Of a stretch of 5,394 nt of DNA, positions 1 to 5,178 are shown piece by piece. The position numbers and the translations under genes were made by a program. The stretch's first letter is position 1, and every line of letters starts with the position of its first letter. The stretch comes from Candidatus Zixiibacteriota bacterium (lineage in GTDB: Bacteria; Zixibacteria; MSB-5A5; GN15; JACZUZ01). Under the pieces are notes generated by a model. It searched no databases. It was not told the origin of the DNA and saw only the letters and a program-made list of their open reading frames with translations. The stretch covers positions 1 to 5,394 of the forward strand of contig JADFNA010000152.1 in the NCBI GenBank assembly GCA_022563625.1. Direction: 5' to 3'.

Positions 1-515
1 CTGTCTGGTGGAATGAGACCACCCAAAATATCCACTCCCCCTGTGCCGTCGCCGAACATACCAGTGACACTATTCCATGACTCAAAGCGCACATTCCGGC
101 CACCAAAGAAAGAATTGTTATCCTGATTAGTCCAGGTGAAGTTTATATGCGGTATCTGTAGGCTCACCGCGATCTGACGCCCCATGGAACCGTGTTTTTG
201 CAGGTCATGAAAAGTACAACCAACCGTCAACCCCCGGACCGCATCAGGCGCTGAGCCAGTAACACAGCCCAAAACTTTCGCTGAACTGGCGCCAAGATAC
301 ATTCCCTGGCGTTCATTCCCGACGGCATAGCGTTGGGCGATCAGCGCAGCATATTCCAGCCTTGCTGAGGCGGAGCTTGTTTTGGAATAGGATTTGGAAT
401 AGGTCTGGGAATAGGTGATCTGAAACGGCATCAGAACCAACGCCGAAATCAGAACAAACTGTGGGTACACTCGTGTGAAGATTCTACCTGCCACCGCTTT
501 CCCTTTCGGCCGCAT
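1..515 (-). CDS. Hypothetical secreted protein, N-terminal part (cut by left window edge)
   Basis: This minus-strand reading frame is open from 515 to the window edge, giving about 171 codons with no stop in view. I do not recognise the family. The N-terminus has a basic segment (MRPKGK...GRIFTR) followed by a hydrophobic stretch (FVLISALVLMPF), as in a Sec signal peptide. A Ser/Tyr/Thr-rich linker with a short repeat (TYSQTYSKSYSKT) comes next, then a Gly/Asn/Ser-rich region with two cysteines (LGC, VGC) that could form a disulfide outside the cytoplasm. ATG at 515 has no Shine-Dalgarno sequence. An in-frame GTG at 494 has AAAGGGA at 500-506, five bases upstream, and is an equally good start that keeps the signal peptide. 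The gene is divergent from the transporter operon. Coding is supported by length, the signal-like N-terminus and plausible composition; the function is unknown. Confidence 0.65.
   Translation of the reverse strand, partial: MRPKGKAVAGRIFTRVYPQFVLISALVLMPFQITYSQTYSKSYSKTSSASARLEYAALIAQRYAVGNERQGMYLGASSAKVLGCVTGSAPDAVRGLTVGCTFHDLQKHGSMGRQIAVSLQIPHINFTWTNQDNNSFFGGRNVRFESWNSVTGMFGDGTGGVDILGGLIPPD
383..414 (+). repeat. Short GGAATAGG-type direct repeats inside the secreted-protein gene
   Basis: Three near-identical units (GGAATAGG at 383-390 and 395-402, GGAATAGG again at 407-414 after a GTCTG spacer) are spaced 12 bases apart. On the coding minus strand they specify the low-complexity Tyr-Ser repeat just after the signal peptide. 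A tract of this kind can change copy number by slippage in steps of four codons without breaking the frame. It is a minor feature. Confidence 0.5.
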
Positions 516-690
516 TTGTTTGCGGCATCAAAGACCCAAAATGGCCGCCCGAAGTAAGGGCCAGCCAAGACCACAGAAACTGGATATATGCCCGGCGCTT
601 CTGGTTTAGGCTCAAGGATTGGGCGTACATCCAAGTCGCCGCTGAGATCGGCGGGTGATATTGGGCATGTGACCCGTGGGGACCGGGCGG

Positions 691-722
691 TCACGCATCG
701 CGGAGTGTGACGCGAAGCGTGA
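691..722. repeat. REP-like hairpin with 12-bp arms
   Basis: Arms TCACGCATCGCG (691-702) and CGCGAAGCGTGA (711-722) are complementary except for one A/A mismatch and enclose the 8-base loop GAGTGTGA. This is strong enough to fold in RNA or single-stranded DNA. It lies in the gap between two divergent genes and has no T-run on either side, so a palindromic dispersed repeat (REP type) is more likely than an intrinsic terminator. Whether it recurs in the genome cannot be seen here. Confidence 0.55.
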
Positions 723-843
723 TTTCTAGCAGGCTCCACATCTAAAATAGCTGTAAGGTCAATTCCTGTCAAGCGCATAATCTGCGCCGGAACAAATCTG
801 AATAGTATTGGATTAATGATTTTCAGTAGATCAGGCTCCGTAT

Positions 844-980
844 GTCAGAATCCCCAAAGAGAGCGTCAGCTTCGGGCGGGTTCTGACAGGATTGTTAGAA
901 AGGGATCTGTTGTACCAAATAGTCTCTTCATTAGCGTTGTCAGAACACCCACATCGCTGACGCGAGCGGCCGATTCTGAC
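844..980. repeat. REPIN-like element: two inverted 42-44 base palindromic units
   Basis: Unit A (844-887) begins GTCAGAATC and ends GTTCTGAC. Unit B (939-980) begins GTCAGAAC and ends GATTCTGAC. Unit B read on the other strand aligns with unit A through three blocks in the same order: GTCAGAATC, then GCGTCAGC, then GGG-x-GTTCTGAC. Each unit is thus a palindrome-ended repeat, and the two are inverted around a centre near 912 with a 51-base spacer (888-938). Two inverted REP units with a short spacer are the definition of a REPIN, a kind of non-autonomous element mobilised in known cases by a RAYT transposase encoded elsewhere. No transposase is visible here. The element sits just upstream of the ABC operon promoter and could affect its upstream region. 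Confidence 0.55.
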
Positions 981-1017
981 CTACAAGAGATTTTTGGGCA
1001 GAGTAATCACCCGGCAT

Positions 1018-1045
1018 TTGACAATTTATCTCTGAACGATACCTT
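1018..1045 (+). promoter_or_regulatory. Probable sigma-70-type promoter of the ABC transporter operon
   Basis: A perfect -35 hexamer TTGACA (1018-1023) is followed after 16 bases by TACCTT (1040-1045), which keeps the three most important -10 positions (T, A and final T). Transcription would begin near 1052, giving a leader of about 30 bases before ATG 1085. The position between a repeat element and the first transporter gene fits. The -10 match is only moderate. Confidence 0.5.
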
Positions 1046-1084
1046 GAAAATGAACCGACCGTATTCGCGAAATTATTCCTGACT

Positions 1085-1864
1085 ATGATATCTCTCAAAG
1101 CTGTATCCAAGTCCTATGACAGCGGCCGCAGTTACGCCGTATCGGACGTAAATCTTGAGGTCGGCGAGGGCGAATTGCTGGCTCTGGTCGGTGAATCCGG
1201 TTCGGGTAAAACAACCACGCTGAAAATGATCAACCGATTGATCCAGCCGACATCCGGCGAGATTATCATTGACGGCGAAAACACAGCGCGGATAGACCCG
1301 GTCAAACTGCGCCGGCGTATCGGGTATGTCTTCCAGGGAATCGGACTGTTTCCGCATTTGACAGTTGCCGAGAATATCTCAGCCGTTCCGGATTTACTTG
1401 GCTGGGGGAAAGAGGAAATCGCCACACGAGTTGACGAACTGCTGGAGCTGGTGGAAATGAACCCCAAAGTGTACAGGCGGCGCCGGCCGGCCGAACTTTC
1501 CGGCGGGCAGCGCCAGCGGGTTGGTGTGGCGCGAGCGCTGGCGGCACGGCCAAATTTGATGTTGATGGACGAACCATTCGGGTCGCTTGATCCGATAACC
1601 CGCGCCGGCCTGCAGGATGAATTAAGGTTGATTCATCACTCGCTGTCAGTCACTATTATCTTAGTAACACATGACATCAGCGAGGCGCTGTATCTGTCCG
1701 ATCGGATAGCGGTGATGGAGAGCGGAAAGATTGTCGGTCTGGGAACGCCTGAACAACTGCTTGCAAATCCAGGACATCCGTATGTCGAACGATTGCTTGA
1801 TGCCCCGCGGCGGCATATGAAAGATTATCTGAAAAAATCCGGCAGCAAAGGATTTTCACTATGA
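1085..1864 (+). CDS. ABC importer ATPase, betaine/ergothioneine family (OpuCA/EgtV-like)
   Basis: A 259-residue cytoplasmic ATPase that would power the fused permease encoded next. All nucleotide-binding motifs are intact: A-loop Tyr17, Walker A GESGSGKT (36-43), Q-loop Gln84, signature LSGGQ (138-142), Walker B LMLMDEP with catalytic Glu163, D-loop SLD (167-169) and H-loop His196. The residues around Q-loop and Walker B (YVFQGIGLFPHLTVAEN, PFGSLDPITR) are typical of the quaternary-amine uptake subfamily. OpuCA and ProV carry C-terminal regulatory CBS domains of about 100-150 residues. This protein ends about 20 residues after the ATPase core, so it lacks them, as EgtV-type ATPases do. ATG 1085 has no clear Shine-Dalgarno sequence but is the natural family start (MISLKAVSKSY). 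It overlaps the next gene by four bases (ATGA), indicating translational coupling. The substrate (glycine betaine, choline, carnitine or ergothioneine) is not fixed by this subunit. Confidence 0.93.
   Translation: MISLKAVSKSYDSGRSYAVSDVNLEVGEGELLALVGESGSGKTTTLKMINRLIQPTSGEIIIDGENTARIDPVKLRRRIGYVFQGIGLFPHLTVAENISAVPDLLGWGKEEIATRVDELLELVEMNPKVYRRRRPAELSGGQRQRVGVARALAARPNLMLMDEPFGSLDPITRAGLQDELRLIHHSLSVTIILVTHDISEALYLSDRIAVMESGKIVGLGTPEQLLANPGHPYVERLLDAPRRHMKDYLKKSGSKGFSL
1847..1852 (+). promoter_or_regulatory. Ribosome binding site for the fused permease
   Basis: AAAGGA lies eight bases before ATG 1861, inside the 3' end of the ATPase gene. It supports that start and, with the ATGA overlap, coupled translation of the two subunits. 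Confidence 0.6.
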
Positions 1865-3378
1865 GCGAAAATTTGAGTGAACAACTTTCGCTCTTGCCGG
1901 ATTATCTGTCACATCATCTAGCGCTGGCGCTTTCGGCGCTGGCTATTGGGATTGTGGTCTGCCTGCCATTGGCGGTTATAGTAACGCGAGTCAAAGCGCT
2001 GCAGTGGCCGACGCTGACTTTTGCCTCAATTATGCAAACCATACCCGGTATCGCGCTTCTGGCGCTGATGGTGCCGCTTTTGGGCCAGATCGGGTTTTTG
2101 CCGGCGCTGATCGCGCTCTTTCTGTATAGCCTTCTGCCAATACTTCGTAACACAGTCACGGGCATTCTGGAAGTTGATAAGGACATGACTGAAGCGGCGC
2201 GGGGTATCGGCATGACTTCTTTGCAATCTCTGCTGCGTGTTGAACTGCCTCTGGCGTCACCGGTGATTATTGCCGGGATTCGCACGGCCACTGTCTGGGT
2301 GGTGGGCGCCGCAACGCTTTCGACGCCGGTCGGGGCAAAGTCGCTGGGGAACTTTATTTTCAGCGGACTGCAAACACAGAATCAAACTGCCGTGCTGGTC
2401 GGTTCTGTCGCTGCGGCGTTATTGGCTATCAGCCTGGACCAGCTTATTCGCCTGTTTGAGATCGCCGCCACACGGCGCAGCCGTCCACTGGCGCTGGTTG
2501 CGGGGATTGCATTGGTAATACTGATCGGATGCGGACTCTCGCCAATGATAAAGAGCGCGATCAGCGCCGATCAGCGCCCGACAGTAGTCATCGGGGCGAA
2601 ACCATTTACCGAACAGTATATTCTGGCCGAGTTGATGTCGGGATTGTTAGAGGAAGCGGGATTTCGCGCTGAGGTCAAACCCGGCATGGGTTCGACCATA
2701 TTGTTCGATGCACTCGCGAATGGAGAAGTGGATTGCTACATTGATTATTCTGGCACGATCTGGGCCAATCATATGAAACGCGATGATGTGCTTCCGTCCG
2801 ATTCTCTGCTGCAACTTATGACTGCATGGTTGAAAGAAAACCATGACATAACCTGTCTCGGCGCCCTGGGCTTCAATAACACCTACGCACTGGCTTTGCC
2901 CGAAATAATAGCCGAGGCAAAAGGCATAGTCACAGTCGGTGATCTGGCGCCGCATAGCGCGCAGATGGTTATGGGCAGTGATTATGAATTCTTCGGCCGT
3001 CCGGAATGGGTGTCACTGCGCGACTTGTATGACCTGCGATTTCGCGAGCTCAAGAGCATGGACCACTCGTTGATGTATGCGGCTGTCGCCGAGGATGAAG
3101 TCGATGTGATCGCCGCCTATTCAACCGATGGATATATTGCGGCATACAAACTGAGAGTTCTGGAGGACCCGAAGCAGGCGCTGCCGCCTTATGATGCCGC
3201 GCTGCTACTCTCGCCGCAGGCGGCGAAGGACAAACGGCTTGCGCTGGCGCTACGAAGCTTGATCGGGTCGATCAACAACGACGCCATGCGATCAGCAAAC
3301 AAGGCGGTTGATCTTGATAATGTATCAATCGGCCGGGCGGCAAAATCTCTCAGGGCAGAGATAGAGAAACGGAAATAG
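1861..3378 (+). CDS. Fused ABC permease and substrate-binding protein, betaine/ergothioneine family (EgtU-like)
   Basis: A 505-residue fusion. Residues 1-230 are the permease, with hydrophobic segments near 17-42, 55-76, 78-95, 128-150, 176-195 and 211-228. The ATPase-contacting EAA loop is at 111-131 (EAARGIGMTSLQS...VELP). Residues 240-505 are a periplasmic-type binding domain of the OpuAC-like/quaternary-amine family: KPFTEQYILAEL at 247-258, MGSTILFDAL at 276-285, a DYSGT motif at 295-299, LMYAAV...EVDVI at 404-417, STDG at 421-424, and PPYDAALL at 442-449. This single-chain layout with a CBS-less ATPase is that of EgtU/EgtV ergothioneine importers; fused choline/betaine importers look similar. 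Tyr425 follows STDG where many relatives have Arg. The last membrane segment resembles a lipoprotein signal (RRSR, hydrophobic run, LIGC ending at Cys224). A histidine methyltransferase gene downstream favours a trimethylammonium substrate such as ergothioneine or hercynine, but that is inference. Confidence 0.92.
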   Translation: MSENLSEQLSLLPDYLSHHLALALSALAIGIVVCLPLAVIVTRVKALQWPTLTFASIMQTIPGIALLALMVPLLGQIGFLPALIALFLYSLLPILRNTVTGILEVDKDMTEAARGIGMTSLQSLLRVELPLASPVIIAGIRTATVWVVGAATLSTPVGAKSLGNFIFSGLQTQNQTAVLVGSVAAALLAISLDQLIRLFEIAATRRSRPLALVAGIALVILIGCGLSPMIKSAISADQRPTVVIGAKPFTEQYILAELMSGLLEEAGFRAEVKPGMGSTILFDALANGEVDCYIDYSGTIWANHMKRDDVLPSDSLLQLMTAWLKENHDITCLGALGFNNTYALALPEIIAEAKGIVTVGDLAPHSAQMVMGSDYEFFGRPEWVSLRDLYDLRFRELKSMDHSLMYAAVAEDEVDVIAAYSTDGYIAAYKLRVLEDPKQALPPYDAALLLSPQAAKDKRLALALRSLIGSINNDAMRSANKAVDLDNVSIGRAAKSLRAEIEKRK

Positions 3379-3421
3379 ACAAATTGATAATTGGGAAGCT
3401 ATCATGTTCGCCCCGGCTGTC

Positions 3422-3449
3422 TTGACTCCCGCCGGCAATTATGGCTAAT
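3422..3449 (+). promoter_or_regulatory. Possible promoter upstream of the egtB remnant and egtD
   Basis: TTGACT (3422-3427; five of six bases of the -35 consensus) is followed after 16 bases by GCTAAT (3444-3449), a four-of-six -10 match with poor first two positions. It would give the egt genes their own transcript rather than read-through from the transporter operon, which ends at 3378 with no obvious terminator. It is weak evidence on its own. Confidence 0.3.
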
Positions 3450-3623
3450 TCATTTCAGCGCTCGTTCGGCGGATCTTCACCGGGACGGAAACAATGCCGA
3501 CTGTATGCCAACCTGAACTTTACTTTCCACTGAATGATTCCCTTCCGCAAGATTTTCCGCGAGCGTACGAAGAACAGCCGGTCAGAAATTTACGCAGAAG
3601 ACCAACGCCGGCAATTCACCGGG
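3431..3623 (+). repeat. Split direct repeat in the decayed egtB region
   Basis: GCCGGCAATT occurs at 3431-3440 and again at 3607-3616. TTCACCGGG occurs at 3476-3484 and again at 3615-3623. In the downstream copy the two words are fused into one 17-base stretch; in the upstream copy they are separated by 35 bases. This could be a relic of duplication plus insertion or deletion during gene decay. Chance cannot be excluded, because the words are GC-rich and short. Confidence 0.35.
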
Positions 3624-3683
3624 TTCCGCCTGGCCGGCGATGCCTGGCGCTTCTCTCGAATTGATCCAACACATGTCGTATAA
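3494..3683 (+). pseudogene. C-terminal remnant of EgtB-like hercynine oxygenase, frameshifted
   Basis: Intact EgtB is an iron-dependent sulfoxide synthase of roughly 400 or more residues that joins hercynine to a thiol donor; only its last 50-60 codons seem to remain. The frame ending at TAA 3683 reads EIYAEDQRRQFTGFRLAGD, matching the conserved end of EgtB and other FGE-sulfatase-fold proteins (RN...RRxxFxGFRLA). The Arg-Asn expected just before it is present, but in another frame, as PVRN (codons 3578-3589) in a stretch open from ATG 3494. Adding one T to the TTT at 3589-3591 would join the two as RNFYAEDQRRQFTGFRLA. The frame used downstream starts at ATG 3534, right after TGA 3531-3533. 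The N-terminal metal-binding domain and the FGE core are absent. The stop overlaps ATG 3673 of egtD, as expected for a former egtB-egtD operon. Homology is judged by eye. Confidence 0.6.
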
Positions 3684-4674
3684 AATCCTAGACCCCAAAG
3701 ATTTCGCCGATTCGTTTGACGATCGTCATGCGTTCGCGCTGGACGTTCTGGTTGGCCTGTCCGATACAGTCAAAACCCTTCCTTCAAAATATTTGTATGA
3801 CACACGCGGCAGTGAGCTGTATACAGAAATCACCAATCTGCCTGAATACTATCCAACTGATTGCGGGCGTGCAATTCTGCAAACGAACGCGGCAAAAATT
3901 TCAGCGATGATGAAACAAGCGCCATTCAATCTGGTTGAATTGGGGGCCGGAACGGGTGTCAAAACGAAGATTTTGCTCGAAGAATTCCACAAACAAGAAC
4001 TCGAGTTTCAGTATGTCCCAATTGACATCTCCGAAGGCGCGATGAAAGAGCTTGTCGCTGATATTGGTTCGAGCTTTCCACAGCTTGAAATCAACGGCCT
4101 GATTTCAGACTATTTCAATGGACTCAAGTGGCTCCATAACCGTGGACAGCGGAAAAACTATGTCATGTTCCTCGGTTCGAGTATTGGGAACTTCACGAAT
4201 TCCGAAGCGAAGTTTTTCCTGCGCAATGGCTGGACCTGTTTGAATGACGGCGACTGTGTCTTGATTGGCTTTGATTTAAAAAAAGACATTGAAATGCTGC
4301 TCTGGGCCTACAATGACACTCAGGGAGTCACCGCCGAATTTAACCTCAATCTTCTGCGCCGCATAAACGCCGAACTCGGCGGGCAGTTTATCCTGAAAAA
4401 CTTCCGGCACTATGGAACCTACAACGTGTTAAACGGCGCGATGGAAAGCTATCTGGTCAGCGTGAAAGATCAGGAAGTCTATGTTGGCATGATCAGCCGC
4501 TCATTCAGTTTTTGCGAATGGGAGCCGATTCGCACAGAATATTCTTACAAGTACCTCTTGAGCGATATACTCGGACTGGCCGCTGACACGGGATTCGTAG
4601 TCGAAGACACACTGTTCGACTCTCAACGCTATTTCGCCGATTCAATCTGGCGAGTCAGAAAACCGGGCAAGTAA
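3673..4674 (+). CDS. egtD: L-histidine N-alpha-methyltransferase (EgtD)
   Basis: A 333-residue cytoplasmic SAM-dependent enzyme that trimethylates the alpha-amino group of histidine to hercynine, the first step of ergothioneine synthesis. The N-terminal domain has LPSKYLYDTRGSELYTEIT and the substrate-site PEYYPT (58-62). The SAM site is ELGAGTGVKTK (89-99) followed by PIDIS (116-120). Then come GSSIGNF (168-174), GFDLKKD (199-205), AYNDTQGVTAEFN (212-224), MESYL (257-261) and TEYSYKY (288-294). Residues equivalent to the histidine-binding Asn166, Tyr206, Met252, Glu282 and Ser284 of Mycobacterium EgtD, as I recall them, are present as Asn173, Tyr213, Met257, Glu289 and Ser291, so histidine specificity looks retained. 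An ATG at 3640 would add 11 residues unlike the family. Start 3673 is preferred because the upstream bases code for the EgtB tail in another frame and its stop overlaps this ATG by 11 bases. No Shine-Dalgarno sequence is visible, which suits coupled translation. Confidence 0.93.
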   Translation: MSYKILDPKDFADSFDDRHAFALDVLVGLSDTVKTLPSKYLYDTRGSELYTEITNLPEYYPTDCGRAILQTNAAKISAMMKQAPFNLVELGAGTGVKTKILLEEFHKQELEFQYVPIDISEGAMKELVADIGSSFPQLEINGLISDYFNGLKWLHNRGQRKNYVMFLGSSIGNFTNSEAKFFLRNGWTCLNDGDCVLIGFDLKKDIEMLLWAYNDTQGVTAEFNLNLLRRINAELGGQFILKNFRHYGTYNVLNGAMESYLVSVKDQEVYVGMISRSFSFCEWEPIRTEYSYKYLLSDILGLAADTGFVVEDTLFDSQRYFADSIWRVRKPGK

Positions 4675-4693
4675 AGTCCGGCCAATCTCACAG

Positions 4694-4714
4694 ACCGGCC
4701 CCTTCCGGCCCGGT
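4694..4714 (+). terminator. Candidate terminator hairpin after egtD
   Basis: ACCGGCC (4694-4700) pairs with GGCCCGGT (4707-4714) with one bulged C, enclosing the loop CCTTCC. The GC-rich stem begins 20 bases after the egtD stop. It is followed by ATTCTGGG instead of a T-run, so it may end transcription only weakly or act as a 3' stabiliser. Confidence 0.4.
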
Positions 4715-4732
4715 ATTCTGGGAAAATATCGC

Positions 4733-4760
4733 TTGACTGAATCGCATGGCAGGCTATCTT
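4733..4760 (+). promoter_or_regulatory. Promoter-like site with no intact gene behind it
   Basis: TTGACT (4733-4738) is followed after 16 bases by TATCTT (4755-4760), a good sigma-70-type pair located after the candidate terminator. Reading on, the only frames are short, such as ATG 4803 with 21 codons. It could drive a small RNA or be the relic of a lost gene's promoter. Confidence 0.4.
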
Positions 4761-4830
4761 ACTCAGGTATGTCTTTCGCGGATTCCGTGAAAAGTTGCAA
4801 AAATGACCGGCATCCGTGATTGGCAAATGC

Positions 4831-4846
4831 GGCGGGTAGCCCCGCC
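4831..4846. repeat. GGCGGG/CCCGCC hairpin
   Basis: GGCGGG (4831-4836) and CCCGCC (4841-4846) form a perfect 6-bp GC stem around TAGC. It could be a structural part of a transcript starting near 4768 from the promoter-like site at 4733-4760. There is no T-run, so a standard terminator is unlikely. Confidence 0.35.
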
Positions 4847-4879
4847 AACTTTAGCGCCCACATCATAGTATGTCCTATA

Positions 4880-4911
4880 TGAGTCCGCTGGACTCAGCCT
4901 GATAATATCAG
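4880..4911. repeat. Two adjacent perfect palindromes
   Basis: TGAGTCC-GCT-GGACTCA (4880-4896) is followed two bases later by CTGATA-A-TATCAG (4899-4911). Both are perfect with arms of seven and six bases, and CAGCCT is repeated on either side of the second palindrome's centre. Paired short palindromes suggest regulator binding sites or small RNA hairpins. No gene clearly depends on them. Confidence 0.4.
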
Positions 4912-4996
4912 CCTGGTACAAATTGCCGTGCAGAGCAGACTCTGGTATGGGCCGGGCCAGAAGTACCCGCCGTCGGTTTTTTGAACCGGGGAGGCT

Positions 4997-5098
4997 ATGT
5001 ATCATACATTTCTACGATGTTTCTTACTTTGGCGTCTTACGTTCTTTCTAGCCCGCCCTGGGTCAAGAAATTACCACGAGAATCTCTCACCTTACTGA
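4997..5098 (+). CDS. Possible 33-residue small hydrophobic protein or signal-peptide relic
   Basis: ATG 4997 opens a 33-codon frame with a hydrophobic, signal-like N-terminus (MYHTFLRCFLLWRLTFFLA) and ends at TGA 5098. A strong Shine-Dalgarno sequence, GGGGAGG (4988-4994), precedes it, but the spacing of two bases is too short for efficient use. It lies upstream of the metallopeptidase fragment, in a different frame, and could be debris of a secreted protein's start. Chance is quite possible at this length. Confidence 0.2.
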   Translation: MYHTFLRCFLLWRLTFFLARPGSRNYHENLSPY

Positions 5099-5102
5099 GA
5101 GA
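5083..5102. repeat. TCTCTCA/TGAGAGA palindrome
   Basis: TCTCTCA (5083-5089) and TGAGAGA (5096-5102) form a perfect 7-bp stem with the loop CCTTAC. It lies about 30 bases upstream of a TATAAT box, where an operator for the downstream gene could sit. It lacks a T-run. Confidence 0.35.
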
Positions 5103-5110
5103 ATGTAGAG

Positions 5111-5137
5111 TTGTGTAGCTAAGTACCGGGTTATAAT
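5111..5137 (+). promoter_or_regulatory. Possible promoter before the metallopeptidase fragment
   Basis: A perfect -10 box TATAAT (5132-5137) lies about 40 bases before ATG 5179. The only -35-like word is TTGTGT (5111-5116), a three-of-six match at a short 15-base spacing. The -10 is convincing and the -35 is not. Confidence 0.35.
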
Positions 5138-5166
5138 ATAAGCGCTAATTGATTCATATCGCTGAC

Positions 5167-5172
5167 AGGAAG
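5167..5172 (+). promoter_or_regulatory. Ribosome binding site for ATG 5179
   Basis: AGGAAG lies six bases before ATG 5179, an ideal spacing. It selects 5179 over ATG 5173, which directly abuts the motif. Confidence 0.5.
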
Positions 5173-5178
5173 ATGACC

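Noticed and set aside
449..778. 109-codon minus-strand frame upstream of the secreted-protein gene
   Set aside because: It has no ribosome site, spans the 691-722 hairpin, and overlaps the better-supported secreted-protein start by more than 60 bases. Its product resembles nothing I recognise.
730..839. CAGGCTCC at 730-737 and 832-839 as target-site duplication of a mobile element
   Set aside because: The eight-base repeat does not bound the 844-980 element symmetrically and could easily be chance.
844..980. CRISPR array
   Set aside because: There are only two units, they are inverted rather than direct, and there is no regular spacer series.
816..1082. 88-codon plus-strand frame ending two bases before the ATPase start
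   Set aside because: Most of it is the inverted repeat element and the promoter region. It has no ribosome site or family resemblance, so the apparent coupling to ATG 1085 is probably chance.
3640..3672. Upstream ATG that would lengthen EgtD by 11 residues
   Set aside because: These bases encode the EgtB-like tail in another frame, the added residues do not look like the family, and no ribosome site supports it.
4967..4995. Intrinsic terminator suggested by the T-run near 4976-4981
   Set aside because: The stem before the T-run is only three base pairs, and the T-run lies inside a different weak hairpin (CGGTT...AACCG).
4763..5005. 80-codon minus-strand frame
   Set aside because: It runs across several palindromes, has no ribosome site, and shows no recognisable domain.
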